From NCBI RefSeq assembly GCF_002270415.1, contig NZ_NNRI01000007.1:62001-126000 (forward strand): a DNA stretch of 64,000 nucleotides, read 5' to 3'. The stretch's first letter is position 1. Each line of letters opens with the position of its first letter. The position numbers and the translations under genes are program-made. This DNA is from Mesorhizobium sophorae. Lineage in GTDB: Bacteria > Pseudomonadota > Alphaproteobacteria > Rhizobiales > Rhizobiaceae. Shown here piece after piece: positions 36,642-45,999 of the stretch. The notes below the pieces were generated by a model. The model was not told the origin of the DNA and searched no databases. It was given only the letters and a program-made list of their open reading frames with translations.

Positions 36642-37364
36642 ATGAAGCTCACAGATTTCAAAGCCCTGACCTTCGACTGCTACGGCACCCTGATCGATTG
36701 GGAATCCGGCATGATCGACGGGCTGAGGCCGCTGACCGAACGGGCCGCCCGCACGTTGAACCGGAACGACATTCTGGAGGCGCACGCCCGGCACGAATCC
36801 AGCCAGCAGAAATGGACGACGGGGAAACGCTACTGCGATCTTCTGGCGATCGTTTACAAGCGACTCGCGGAGGAGTGGAGTGTCATCGTCACTCCTGAGG
36901 AATGCTTGGCGTATGGCGAAAGCGTGAAGGATTGGCCGGCTTTTGCCGACACCGCTGAAGCCTTGCAGTACCTCAAAAAGCACTACAAGCTGATCATCCT
37001 CTCCAACGTCGACAACAAAAGCTTCTCGTTCAGCAACAAGAAGCTCGGCGTGGACTTCGACGCGATCTATACGGCGGAAGATATCGGCTCCTATAAGCCT
37101 TCCGACCGGAACTTCGACTATATGCTCGAAAAGCTCGGTACAATCGGGATAGAGAAGCGAGAGATCCTACACACTGCGGAAAGCATGTTCCACGATCACG
37201 TTCCCGCCAACCGCTTCGGCCTGACATCGTGCTGGATCCATCGCCGGCATGCGGATCAGGGCTTCGGCGCCACGATGAACCCAGGCGAGGTGCCGGCGGT
37301 GGATTTCCGATTCGACAGCATGGCCGATCTGGTGAAGGCGCACGCTGAAGAAATACGGGGCTGA
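36642..37364 (+). CDS. Haloacid dehalogenase type II-like hydrolase
   Basis: A 240-residue HAD-superfamily protein with ALTFDCYGTLIDWE (nucleophile Asp and DxxGT), LIILSNVD (motif II Ser), K at SYKPSDRNF (motif III) and MFHDHVPAN in the motif IV area. The family includes 2-haloacid dehalogenases and related hydrolases; FDCYGTLIDWE is the type II pattern. AAAGGAGG lies nine bases ahead of the ATG. A fragment of an unrelated alpha/beta-hydrolase dehalogenase lies just downstream on the other strand. The true substrate is not known. Confidence 0.85.
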   Translation: MKLTDFKALTFDCYGTLIDWESGMIDGLRPLTERAARTLNRNDILEAHARHESSQQKWTTGKRYCDLLAIVYKRLAEEWSVIVTPEECLAYGESVKDWPAFADTAEALQYLKKHYKLIILSNVDNKSFSFSNKKLGVDFDAIYTAEDIGSYKPSDRNFDYMLEKLGTIGIEKREILHTAESMFHDHVPANRFGLTSCWIHRRHADQGFGATMNPGEVPAVDFRFDSMADLVKAHAEEIRG

Positions 37365-37449
37365 TGTTCGAACCGCCAAGCAACCTGTTGCGTGACACCG
37401 CGCGCCCGACCCGATCTGGAAGGAGACAGTCGCGGACGGGAGGCGTTTT

Positions 37450-37555
37450 CGGCATCATGGTCGACGTCAATGGAGGCCGCCGCCCGATAGTCTTCGCAGA
37501 TGGCGTGGCGCGTCGCTGGGTTCAGATAGCAACGTAGATACTCGGCGAAGGCCCC
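37450..37555 (-). pseudogene. Haloacetate dehalogenase-like fragment
   Basis: The minus strand reads AFAEYLRCYLNPATRHAICE then DYRAAASIDVDHD. This closely follows the cap-region pattern of alpha/beta-hydrolase haloacetate (fluoroacetate) dehalogenases. Only about 35 residues are preserved; the nucleophile and His parts are missing. It fills most of the gap between the HAD gene and the Gfo/Idh/MocA gene. Confidence 0.55.
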
Positions 37556-37632
37556 CTGCACGAGCAATTCTACGTGCGCCGCCCGCAGCCTCGTGCGGGT
37601 GTGTTCCAAGCCTTCGAGTCTTGGTAGTGATT

Positions 37633-38829
37633 TCAAAGATCGTCGACACGGACCCAGGCTGCATTCCTTTTTGAAGACCGGACGCAGGCCTCAACGAAGG
37701 CAACGCCCTTCACGCCGTCGTCGACAGTCGGGTAAACAACAGCCGGATCGACAGCCTTGCCCTTCTTGGCAGCGTTGATGGCGCGCGCTGCTTCGGCATA
37801 GATCGTCGCGAAGGCTTCGAGATAGCCTTCGGGATGGCCTGAGGGAACGCGGGAGACGCGCGCGGCGGCGGCACCGGAGCCTGCACCATTGCGGGTGATC
37901 AGCCGCTTCGGTTCGCCGAACGGGGTGAACCAGAGATAGTTCGGGTCCTTTTGCGTCCATTCCAGCCCGCCCTTGGTGCCATAGACGCGGACCATCAAGC
38001 CGTTCTCGTGGCCTGGCGCCACCTGGCTGCACCAGAGCATGCCCTTGGCTGGTTTTTCCGAACCCTTTGCCTTGAAACGCAGCATCACCTGGGCATTGTC
38101 GTCCAGCCGCCGGCCTTCGACGAAGCTGTCGAGATCGGCCGCCAAACTGTCGAGTTCCAGCCCGGTGATGAAGGCGGCAAGATTGTAAGCATGCGTGCCG
38201 ATATCGCCGGTCGATCCGCCGACGCCGGACTGCGCCGGATCGGTGCGCCATGCCGCCTGCTTCTGGCCGGACTGTTCAACCGCCTCGGTCAGCCAGTCCT
38301 GGGGATATTCGGCCTGCACGACGCGGATGTCACCGAGATCGCCATTAGCAACCATTTCGCGCGCCTGACGGACCATGGGATAGCCGGTGTAGTTGTGGGT
38401 CAGCACGAACAGCGCGCCGCTCTCGTCGGCAATCTTCTTGAGCTTCTTGGCGTCGGCAAGGTTCGACGTCAGCGGCTTGTCGCAGATCACATGGATACCG
38501 CGCCTGAGGAATTCCTTGGCCGCATCGTAATGGACGTGGTTTGGCGTGACGATGGACACCGCTTCGATGCCGTTTTTCAGCCTTGCCTCGCGGATGGCCA
38601 TCTCGCGATAGCTGGAATAGGTGCGCGACGGATCGAGGCGCAAGTCACGGCCCGACGCCATCGCCTTGTCGGGCGAGGCGGACAGCGCACCTGCGACGAG
38701 ATCGAACTGATCGTCGATGCGAGCCGCGATGCGGTGCACCGCACCGATGAAAGCACCCGCGCCACCGCCCACCATCCCGAGCCGGATACGAGGCTCGCCT
38801 GCTTCTCCCGATGATCCTTCAATTGCCAT
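37633..38829 (-). CDS. Gfo/Idh/MocA-family sugar dehydrogenase
   Basis: A 398-residue NAD(P)-dependent oxidoreductase. After a short lead it has the Rossmann motif RIRLGMVGGGAGAFIGAVHR, then the family EKP-like motif as ICDKPLT, and GGSTGDIGTHAYNLAAF with the catalytic-region Asp and His. The start at 38829 follows GGAGGAGAG. These enzymes oxidise sugars or polyols. It is the most downstream gene of the minus-strand sugar block, next to the GntR gene, so it may act on the compound brought in by the ABC transporter upstream. Confidence 0.87.
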   Translation of the reverse strand: MAIEGSSGEAGEPRIRLGMVGGGAGAFIGAVHRIAARIDDQFDLVAGALSASPDKAMASGRDLRLDPSRTYSSYREMAIREARLKNGIEAVSIVTPNHVHYDAAKEFLRRGIHVICDKPLTSNLADAKKLKKIADESGALFVLTHNYTGYPMVRQAREMVANGDLGDIRVVQAEYPQDWLTEAVEQSGQKQAAWRTDPAQSGVGGSTGDIGTHAYNLAAFITGLELDSLAADLDSFVEGRRLDDNAQVMLRFKAKGSEKPAKGMLWCSQVAPGHENGLMVRVYGTKGGLEWTQKDPNYLWFTPFGEPKRLITRNGAGSGAAAARVSRVPSGHPEGYLEAFATIYAEAARAINAAKKGKAVDPAVVYPTVDDGVKGVAFVEACVRSSKRNAAWVRVDDL

Positions 38830-38889
38830 GGTCTCTCCTCCCCACACCCGCCTGACGGTGGTCTTGGATACTGATTGAGCTTTGCCGCA

Positions 38890-39615
38890 CTACTCGGTTT
38901 TGATGAAATCGGCTTTCGTACGCAGGATTTCTTCAGCGTCGAACTCAAAGCCGCTGAGGTGTTCGGCGAGCAGGGCCGAGGCGGCCGGGATGTCGCCTTT
39001 CCTGGTGAGCAGATCAACGATACCCGCGTGATCCTTGAACACGCCTTCAAAATAGGACCGATCCACGCCCATCAGGAACATCACGCGCGTCAGTTCGATG
39101 GAAACCGACTTCGCCGCGTCATAAGCCAGGCTCAGGTTGCATGCTTCCATCAGGTGTTTGTGGAAGCGGTCATCTTCTTCGAACAGCGCAAAGAGGTCAC
39201 CTTGCATGGCTTTCGAGTGACTGCGCAGATCGTCTTCCAAGATTCGACGGTCCTGCTTGCCTATCGAGACGATCGAGGAAAGTGCCGCACACTCGATGGA
39301 CTTTCGCACGAAAATTGCCTGTCGGATCCGTGGAAGGCTTATCAAGGCAATGCGCGTTCCAAGTTGGGCCGAGACTTCGACGAGCCCCTCTTCGATCAGG
39401 CGCCGGATCGCTTCCCGGATCGGCGTCCTGCTGATCCCGATTGCGTCGGACAAGTCCTGCTCGGACAGATGGAGACCCGGCGGCAGCTTGGTGGTCAGAA
39501 TAGCGGATCTCAGATTTTCGTAGGCCTGCTCGCCAAGTGTCGCCCTGTGAGACGGCACGCTGGCTCTCAACGATAGACTGAGGTCATTCTGAAGAAGATT
39601 CTTTGGCCTGGCCAC
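38890..39615 (-). CDS. GntR-family regulator (FCD type)
   Basis: A 241-residue regulator with an N-terminal winged helix (ATLGEQAYENLRSAILTTKL, SDAIGISRTPIREAIRRL) and a C-terminal FCD ligand domain (DDRFHKHLMEACNLSL and the later HAGIVDLL with metal-binding histidines). It lies within the sugar block between the isomerase and the second dehydrogenase. The TGGTATACTAG motifs upstream of the isomerase and of the ABC transporter are the size and symmetry expected of FCD-regulator operators, so it is the likely local repressor. Confidence 0.88.
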   Translation of the reverse strand: MARPKNLLQNDLSLSLRASVPSHRATLGEQAYENLRSAILTTKLPPGLHLSEQDLSDAIGISRTPIREAIRRLIEEGLVEVSAQLGTRIALISLPRIRQAIFVRKSIECAALSSIVSIGKQDRRILEDDLRSHSKAMQGDLFALFEEDDRFHKHLMEACNLSLAYDAAKSVSIELTRVMFLMGVDRSYFEGVFKDHAGIVDLLTRKGDIPAASALLAEHLSGFEFDAEEILRTKADFIKTE

Positions 39616-39639
39616 TGCGCCCCCGAGGTAGAATAGACG

Positions 39640-39664
39640 ATCGGCGGCGTCAGACGCCGCCGAT
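39640..39664 (-). terminator. Stem-loop after the isomerase gene
   Basis: An 11-base perfect stem (ATCGGCGGCGT / ACGCCGCCGAT) with a three-base loop lies between the isomerase stop codon and the GntR start on the minus strand. There is only a weak T-rich tail. It could end the isomerase transcript or reduce read-through to gntR. Confidence 0.55.
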
Positions 39665-39677
39665 GTGAGAATTCAAA

Positions 39678-40616
39678 TCAAACGGTCGGAATGTATTTCG
39701 ACAACGTTTTGAAGCCAAGTTGCAGGCCCTGTGTCTCGGTTCCATAGGCGTTGACGATATCATATTCGGTCTGAATGCCGCCGATCTTGTTGGCCAGGGC
39801 GAAGACGTCGTCTTCATGCTCGATATCGATATTGCCATGGTAGCCGACTTCGATCAGCGCGGTAATGAATTTTGCCCAGTCGACCTGCCCCCAGCCCGGC
39901 GCACGAGCACGCCACCAGCCGGATCCCAGCCCGTCCACGTCGCTCAGTGCGAGCCCGTAGATACCTGCCTTGCCGAGCACGTCCTGGCGGATTTCCATGT
40001 CCTTGGCATGGACGTGAAAGATCTTGTCGCCGAAATCATAGACGGCCTTCAGATAGTCGATCCCCTGCCAGACGCAATGCGATGGGTCGAACTCAAGACC
40101 GAGATACTTGGACGGCACGAGGTCGAACATCGCTGCCCAAATCTCCGGGCTGAAGGCAATGTTCTCGCCCTGCATGGTGAAGCGGTTCATCATGGGGCAA
40201 TTTTCGATGGCGATCTTGATCCCGCGCTTTTCGGCGTGGTCCATGATTGGCGAAAAGGTTTCCTTGAAGAGCGGAAGATTTTCCTTGACGGTCTTGCCTC
40301 CATCGCGACCCGCAAAGGTTGCGACGACGGGAATAGACATATTGGCCGCCAGGTCGATCACTTTCTTCAGGTAGCGTTGCGCCTCCTTGGCCTCGCTTTC
40401 GTGGTGCGAGAGTGGGTTTGGGTAGTAGCCGAGCGCCGAAATCTCGATGTCTTTCGACTTCAGATCCTGCTTGATCTTTTCGCAGTCGCCCGCCGTTACC
40501 TTGTCGGCGTTGAGCGAGGATTCAGGCCACGCGGAGAGCTCAAGCGAGTTGAAGCCGGTCTCCTTGGCGAAGGATGCCAGTTCCGGGGTATAGTTGGTAT
40601 AGAATCCTAGACGCAT
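39678..40616 (-). CDS. Sugar phosphate isomerase/epimerase (AP2 TIM barrel)
   Basis: A 312-residue TIM-barrel protein of the xylose isomerase-like family. It begins MRLGFYTNYTPELASFAKET and carries metal-site segments IAIENCP, LGLEFDPSHCVWQG, IFHVHAKD and NIDIEHED. This family includes inosose dehydratase, epimerases and the lyases acting on 3-keto-sugars. Its association with two Gfo/Idh/MocA dehydrogenases suggests the last possibility. A TGGTATACTAG operator lies 20 bases upstream of the start codon. Confidence 0.83.
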   Translation of the reverse strand: MRLGFYTNYTPELASFAKETGFNSLELSAWPESSLNADKVTAGDCEKIKQDLKSKDIEISALGYYPNPLSHHESEAKEAQRYLKKVIDLAANMSIPVVATFAGRDGGKTVKENLPLFKETFSPIMDHAEKRGIKIAIENCPMMNRFTMQGENIAFSPEIWAAMFDLVPSKYLGLEFDPSHCVWQGIDYLKAVYDFGDKIFHVHAKDMEIRQDVLGKAGIYGLALSDVDGLGSGWWRARAPGWGQVDWAKFITALIEVGYHGNIDIEHEDDVFALANKIGGIQTEYDIVNAYGTETQGLQLGFKTLSKYIPTV

Positions 40617-40635
40617 TTCATATTCCTTTCGTGTA

Positions 40636-40646
40636 CTAGTATACCA
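40636..40646 (-). promoter_or_regulatory. TGGTATACTAG operator upstream of isomerase
   Basis: On the minus strand TGGTATACTAG, inside the longer GATGGTATACTAGTACAC. The identical 11-mer stands upstream of the ABC transporter gene at 46000-46010. It has partial dyad symmetry and is likely the operator of the GntR regulator in the cluster. Confidence 0.7.
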
Positions 40647-40684
40647 TCAAAATGTGCGGATTGCGACATTTGATCTTGGGTTCG

Positions 40685-41791
40685 CTAACGGAGGCGAATG
40701 AGCGAGGAATCGAACGGTGCCGACCGTTCGCAGCTTGTCGATAACACCACAGCCTTCCCCCCCACCGCCGCGGCGGTGAGGGATTCGATGGCCTCAAGGA
40801 CATGCAGAGCACGGTCGACGGAGGCTCTTGGCTCGCGTTTTTCCGCGATCGCGATGACCATGTCGACGAGGCCGAGGATGCGGTGATCCGTCCAGGTTCC
40901 TTCCGGCCCCCCGAAGCGCCGCCCTTCGGTTGCGATTTCCTGCCAGGAAGAGTGCTTGCCGACATGGACAGTGCCACCGAACTGATCTGGATCGGCAAGC
41001 CGAAGAGAACCCTCCGAGCCATAGAGTTCGATATGGGGCAGCGTATGCATTTGCACGTCCCAGCTGACGCCCAGGGAAACCTGCGCTCCCGACCTGAAGG
41101 CCAACACCGACCAGAACGTGGTTGGGACTTCCACCGGGATCTCCTTTCCGCTCATCGGGCCTTCGGCCGTGACAAGACGTGTAGTCCTTCCGGCACTCGA
41201 CATGCTCACGACACGCTCAATCGGTCCAAGCAGATTGACGAGACCCGTCAGATAATACGGAGCCATGTCGAAGAGCGGTCCGCCACCAGCCTTGAAAAAG
41301 AAGCCCGGGTTTGGGTGCCAGCTCTCCATTCCCGGCGAGAGGAAGAATGCGGCGCCACCGACGATCCGTCCGACGTCACCATTGTCGATGATGCGGCGGG
41401 CGAGCTGATGCGACGCTCCGAGGAACGTGTCGGGAGCAACGGCAAGGGAAAGACCCAGGCGCTCGGCTTCATTCTTGAGGGCCAGACCTTCCTGAAAATT
41501 CGTGGCGAGTGGCTTCTCGGAATAGACATGCTTGCCGGCCGCAAGCGCTACGCGAGTGACGGACGCGTGCGCAACCGGCGGCGTCAGATTGAGAATGACC
41601 TCGATGTCGTCACGGGCAAGCAACTGATCGACGCTGTTCTTGTCGATGCCGAACTCGACACTGCGCGAGGTTGCCAACGCCTCATTCAGATCGGCGACGG
41701 CCTTGACCTCGATATCCGCGAATAGCTTCGCATTGCCAAGATAATTCGGGGCAATATTGCCGCATCCGATGACGCCAACACCGAAACTCAT
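40685..41791 (-). CDS. Gfo/Idh/MocA-family sugar dehydrogenase
   Basis: A 368-residue oxidoreductase with the N-terminal Rossmann motif GVGVIGCGNIAPNYLGNAKL, VYSEKPLATN (the EKP motif) and GGPLFDMAPYYLTGLVNLLG in the catalytic region. It lies 50 bases downstream of the transporter ATPase on the same strand, so probably in the transporter operon. With the second dehydrogenase at 37633-38829 and the isomerase it could carry out oxidation and cleavage of an imported glycoside or polyol. The substrate is not readable from sequence. Confidence 0.87.
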   Translation of the reverse strand: MSFGVGVIGCGNIAPNYLGNAKLFADIEVKAVADLNEALATSRSVEFGIDKNSVDQLLARDDIEVILNLTPPVAHASVTRVALAAGKHVYSEKPLATNFQEGLALKNEAERLGLSLAVAPDTFLGASHQLARRIIDNGDVGRIVGGAAFFLSPGMESWHPNPGFFFKAGGGPLFDMAPYYLTGLVNLLGPIERVVSMSSAGRTTRLVTAEGPMSGKEIPVEVPTTFWSVLAFRSGAQVSLGVSWDVQMHTLPHIELYGSEGSLRLADPDQFGGTVHVGKHSSWQEIATEGRRFGGPEGTWTDHRILGLVDMVIAIAEKREPRASVDRALHVLEAIESLTAAAVGGKAVVLSTSCERSAPFDSSLIRLR

Positions 41792-41840
41792 AGGGCCGTT
41801 CCTTTCTCGATCTCAAAACTAGCGAGCGATATCGGATCGC

Positions 41841-42902
41841 TCACGCCGCTTGCCCTTTTTCCAAACGCGCGCCGCTCTCCAGATCGAAGACAAGCGGTTC
41901 GGGAACACGAGGCGCAAGGCCCACGACATCGCCCACCTTCACGTCCTCCATGGCGGTCATTTCCATGACTAGCAGGGTGTTGAACTTTTCGGTTTCAACG
42001 TAGATGTACGCGCGATCGCCATACTCCTCGACGACAGAAACCCGTGCCTTCAGCGAGGCGCCATCGAGGGGCACGGCTTCAAGTTCATGCGCGCGCAGGC
42101 CGAGGACTACATCTCCAAGGGCCCCGATATCGCTGGCCGACGGCGTTGCCGCAAAGAGCAGCAACGCTTCGTTCTTCTGAAGCATGTTGATCTTCGGCGA
42201 CCCAATAAACTCGGCGACAAAACGATTTGCCGGCCTGCGGTAAATATCGAGCGGCGAGCCGAACTGTTCGATCCTACCGCCATTGAGGAGCACGATCTTG
42301 TCCGAGAGTGTCATCGCCTCTGCCTGGTCGTGCGTGACATAGATCGTCGTCGAGCCAACGGCGCGATGCAATCGGGCAATCTCAAGACGCGTTTGATTTC
42401 TGAGCCCGGCGTCCAGATTGGATAACGGTTCGTCAAACAGCATGACGCCGGGTTCCCGGGAGATGGCGCGGGCAATCGCGACGCGTTGCCGCTGTCCACC
42501 CGAGAGCTGTTTGGGCAGGCGCTTGGCGAGTTTCGAAAGCTGCAGACGCTCAAGGACGTCGAGCACTTTTTCCCGAAGGGCGGGCTTGGGCATGCGTCCC
42601 TTGAGGCCAAAGGCTACGTTATCATAGACCGAAAGATGCGGATAAAGTGCATAGGACTGGAAAACCATCGCGACCCCGCGCTCCTTTGGAGCGATGTCGT
42701 TCACAATCTTGCCATCGAAGAAAAGGTGACCGGAGGAGATCGTATCCAGACCGGCGATCATCCTCAGCAGGGTGGACTTTCCACACCCGGAAGGCCCGAC
42801 AATGGTCACGAAATCGCCGTTGGCGATGCTTAGATTCAAGGCGTCCAGAACCGTGGTGTGGCCATAGGACTTCGACAGCCCCTTGAGTTCAATGTTTGCC
42901 AT
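41841..42902 (-). CDS. Sugar ABC transporter ATPase (UgpC/MsmK type)
   Basis: A 353-residue ATPase with Walker A GPSGCGKST, Q loop, signature LSGGQRQRVAIARAI, Walker B VMLFDEPLSNLD and the H loop VTHDQ, followed by the C-terminal MOBE/TOBE regulatory domain usual for CUT1 sugar importers. It lies 27 bases behind the second permease gene. It energises the importer formed with the two permeases and the binding protein upstream. Confidence 0.93.
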   Translation of the reverse strand: MANIELKGLSKSYGHTTVLDALNLSIANGDFVTIVGPSGCGKSTLLRMIAGLDTISSGHLFFDGKIVNDIAPKERGVAMVFQSYALYPHLSVYDNVAFGLKGRMPKPALREKVLDVLERLQLSKLAKRLPKQLSGGQRQRVAIARAISREPGVMLFDEPLSNLDAGLRNQTRLEIARLHRAVGSTTIYVTHDQAEAMTLSDKIVLLNGGRIEQFGSPLDIYRRPANRFVAEFIGSPKINMLQKNEALLLFAATPSASDIGALGDVVLGLRAHELEAVPLDGASLKARVSVVEEYGDRAYIYVETEKFNTLLVMEMTAMEDVKVGDVVGLAPRVPEPLVFDLESGARLEKGQAA

Positions 42903-42929
42903 TTGAATTCCTGCTCATGTCGGACGAAT

Positions 42930-43757
42930 TCAGCCTTTGATCGCCCCGGCGGAAAGGCCGGATACGAGACGCTTCTGGAAGATGAATGCCACGATCACGA
43001 GCGGCACGGTGATGATGACCGAGGCGGCGTTTATGGCACCGAAAGGCACCTCACGCGGCGTCGTTCCGCTGAGCAGGGAAATGGCGACGGGCACGGTCCG
43101 CGACACTGGCGTGAGCGAAAAGGTCAGCGCGTACAGGAATTCGTTCCAGCTGATGATGAAGGCAAGCACGAACGTCGTGGCGATCGCCGGCATCAAGATC
43201 GGCACGATGATGCGAAACAGGGTTCTGAGGCGGCCGGCGCCATCCATCATCGCGGATTCGTCCAGATCGACCGGGATCTCCCGGATGAATGCGGCGAAAA
43301 CCCACACGGTGAACGGTACGGTCAGCATCAGATGGGAAAAGATCAATGCGCCCACGGAATTATACAGGCCCAGTCCCTGGATGGTGTTGAAAAGACCAGG
43401 CAAGGCCGCGACCTGTGGGAACATCGAGATGGCCAGAAGGCAACCGGATACGAGCGCTCGTCCCGTGAACGAAATGCGCGCGATCGCATAGCCCGCCAGA
43501 ATGCTGACCATGACCGTTACCAGAGCTACGGACGTCGAAACGACGATGGAGTTTGCGAGCGCGCCGAGGAAATCCTTGTCCGTCAACAGGCGGCTATAGT
43601 TCTCCAGCCGGAGGACGCTCGGGAAATACGCCACCTGAAATTGTTCGGCGCCCGAGCGCAGTGAAGAGATGAACATGAAGTAGATCGGGAAGAGCACGAC
43701 CGCTGTAATCGCCGTGGCGGTGAGCCAGTAAAGTATCTTGTAGCGCATCGCGGTCAT
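42930..43757 (-). CDS. Sugar ABC transporter permease (MalG type)
   Basis: A 275-residue membrane protein with six helices and the EAA loop ESAMMDGAGRLRTLFRIIVP (family EAA---G---------I-LP). The short MalG-type C-terminus is present. Its start overlaps the preceding permease stop by four bases (ATGA), showing coupled translation. Confidence 0.92.
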   Translation of the reverse strand: MTAMRYKILYWLTATAITAVVLFPIYFMFISSLRSGAEQFQVAYFPSVLRLENYSRLLTDKDFLGALANSIVVSTSVALVTVMVSILAGYAIARISFTGRALVSGCLLAISMFPQVAALPGLFNTIQGLGLYNSVGALIFSHLMLTVPFTVWVFAAFIREIPVDLDESAMMDGAGRLRTLFRIIVPILMPAIATTFVLAFIISWNEFLYALTFSLTPVSRTVPVAISLLSGTTPREVPFGAINAASVIITVPLVIVAFIFQKRLVSGLSAGAIKG

Positions 43758-44665
43758 TCCCCTCGCTCGGTGCGATACCGTCTCAGCATGAGCTGCCCGA
43801 TGATGATCGTTCCCGTTATGACGAGCAGTGTGACGGAAGCCGCCGAGCCGCCGCCAAGATCCTGGAAATCGACGAGCATTCGCCGGGCGTAGCCGGTCAT
43901 GCTGATGGTCGCGGGATTGTTGGAGGTCAAAATGTAGATGACGTCGAACACTCCGAGCGCATCGATCGTCCGGAACATCACGGCGACCGACAAGGTTGGA
44001 ACCAAAAGCGGCAACGTCACGAAAAAGAAGTTACGCAGAGGGGGGACACCGTCGATGCGGGACGCCTCGTAGCATTCCCTTGGAACCGACTGCAGACCCG
44101 CAAGAAGAAGGATCGTCATGAATGGCGTTGTCTTCCAGACATCGACCATGATGACCGTCAGCAGACTTGTGCTGCTGGAGGCGGTCCAAGCGACGGACGA
44201 TGAAATGACGCCCAACCGCAACAGCATGTCGTTGATGACGCCGAATTGTTCGTTCAACGTCCATGCCCAGGCCTTGGACGAGGCCACTGTGGGTATCGCC
44301 CAGGGGATCAGAACGATTGCTCTCACGATATTGCGCCCCGGCATTTCGATGTTGAGGAACAACGCCAGCAGGAGCCCAAAAATGGTTTCGAGACTTACGC
44401 TGACGGCCGCGAAGACGACCGTGTTCCTTACCGCCAGCCACCACTCGGGATCGGCAAACAGACCGTAGGCCTGGCCATCCTCATAGTAGAAGTAGTTGCG
44501 AAGTCCGACGAAGGATGTCACCGGGTTTCCCAGCGTGGCGTCCGTAAAGGACATCACGAAGGTTCGTCCCAGCGGCCAGGCGGCGGTCGCTCCAACTGCC
44601 GCGATAAGCGGCAGAAGAAGCAACCAGGCGCTGATTGCGGGCCGGCGATGCACGTTCTTCAGCAA
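43754..44665 (-). CDS. Sugar ABC transporter permease (MalF type)
   Basis: A 303-residue CUT1 permease with an N-terminal helix (ISAWLLLLPLIAAVGATAAW), a periplasmic loop, and the EAA loop ECYEASRIDGVPPLRNFFFV followed by TLPLLVPTLSVAVMF. It lies 46 bases downstream of the binding-protein gene and overlaps the MalG-type gene. It forms the transmembrane channel with it. Confidence 0.92.
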   Translation of the reverse strand: MLKNVHRRPAISAWLLLLPLIAAVGATAAWPLGRTFVMSFTDATLGNPVTSFVGLRNYFYYEDGQAYGLFADPEWWLAVRNTVVFAAVSVSLETIFGLLLALFLNIEMPGRNIVRAIVLIPWAIPTVASSKAWAWTLNEQFGVINDMLLRLGVISSSVAWTASSSTSLLTVIMVDVWKTTPFMTILLLAGLQSVPRECYEASRIDGVPPLRNFFFVTLPLLVPTLSVAVMFRTIDALGVFDVIYILTSNNPATISMTGYARRMLVDFQDLGGGSAASVTLLVITGTIIIGQLMLRRYRTERGE

Positions 44666-44711
44666 GATATTGCTCCCGATTTTTACCGCGATCGAGCACG
44701 TCAGCCGGGAA

Positions 44712-45965
44712 CTACCATTTCCCCTTGTAAATCTGCTTCAGTTTCTGGTCGAGCGATGCCGTCGCGTGGTCCGGGTCGATCTTATGGGAAAGGACGTCGG
44801 AGACCGTCGAGAAGATGGCGCTGGAGACGCGGTTATACTTCGACTTCGTCTGGGCCGGCCGCGGCACGAGGATACTGTCCAGATCGGGAAGGCTGGCGAG
44901 CGCCGGGTTGGCGGCCTGCACGTCCTTGTCGGCGTAAAGTTCCTTCAGCGAAGGAATAAGAGAGAATTGTGACGCATTCGCTTTTTCGGCCGCCTTGCTG
45001 CCCATGTACATAGCGAACCGAGCAGCCAGATCCTGGTGCCTGGAGAACTTCGAGACACCGAAGCCATTGCCGCCGAGGTTGCCGGAATGTTTGCCATCCG
45101 GTCCACCCTTGGGCAGTGCGGTTACAGCAAACTTGCCCTTAACAGGACTGTCATCGGCTTCCATCAGCGAGATGGCATAAGGCCAGTTGCGCATGAATGC
45201 CGCGTTGCCAGACTGGAACACGCCACGCGCACTCTCTTCGTTGGCGGTCAGCGACCCCTCAGGCGCGATGTTGCCGATGAACCGGGCGATGGTCGAGAAA
45301 GCGGCTTTGACCTGGGGGCTGTTGACCGCGATCTTGCCGTCGGGGGAGACAAATGCCCCGCGATAGGAATCCACCCATTCGGCCGCGGCGCAAGTGAGGC
45401 CCTCGTCAGCGAACGCATGCAGTGCGTATCCCCAGAAGCTTTTGTTCTGCGCCCTCTCGCCGTCCTGAACGAGCTTGGCGGTCGCAATCAGATCTTCCCA
45501 GGTTTCCGGCACGGGGCGGTGGTATTTGTCGAGAAGGTCCTTTCGGTAGTAGAGGACGCCGATATCGAGAAACTGAGGGACCGCGACGAGCTTGCCGTCG
45601 ACGGTATACGTGTCGATCATCGTCTGGACGTTCTGGGGCGTCAGGTCCTTCATGTACGGTGTCAGGTCGATAAGAAAGGGCGACAGAAGGCCCGGCCAGA
45701 CGACATCGACCATGACAACGTCGATGTCGCTCGACTGCGCGGCGAAAAGTGTCTGATAGATACCGAGCAGGTCGCTCGAACTGGCGGGGCCCTCGACGAC
45801 CTTTACGCTGTTTCCGGTTTCCTTCGACCACGCGTCCGCGTCCCGCTTGCACTGGGCGATCTGGACGTCGCCGATCCCGCAGGAAACGGTGATTTCCTCG
45901 GAAAATGCCGTGCCGGTCATCAACGAGGCAAAGGCGGCACCCAATGTGAGTATTCTCGTTCTCAT
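44712..45965 (-). CDS. Sugar ABC transporter substrate-binding protein
   Basis: A 417-residue periplasmic binding protein of the CUT1 family. From the ATG at 45965 (AAGGGAACTGAAAAC upstream) it starts MRTRILTLGAAFASLMTGTA with cleavage expected before EEITVSCGIG. The extracellular solute-binding domain is complete to the C-terminus (ending KLKQIYKGKW). The EITVSCGIGDVQ start and general pattern resemble trehalose/maltose-type binding proteins of rhizobia, so a disaccharide is a reasonable but unproven ligand. It is the first gene of the transporter operon. Confidence 0.88.
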   Translation of the reverse strand: MRTRILTLGAAFASLMTGTAFSEEITVSCGIGDVQIAQCKRDADAWSKETGNSVKVVEGPASSSDLLGIYQTLFAAQSSDIDVVMVDVVWPGLLSPFLIDLTPYMKDLTPQNVQTMIDTYTVDGKLVAVPQFLDIGVLYYRKDLLDKYHRPVPETWEDLIATAKLVQDGERAQNKSFWGYALHAFADEGLTCAAAEWVDSYRGAFVSPDGKIAVNSPQVKAAFSTIARFIGNIAPEGSLTANEESARGVFQSGNAAFMRNWPYAISLMEADDSPVKGKFAVTALPKGGPDGKHSGNLGGNGFGVSKFSRHQDLAARFAMYMGSKAAEKANASQFSLIPSLKELYADKDVQAANPALASLPDLDSILVPRPAQTKSKYNRVSSAIFSTVSDVLSHKIDPDHATASLDQKLKQIYKGKW

Positions 45966-45999
45966 GTTTTCAGTTCCCTTCTTGTTGGTTAGTTGCATT

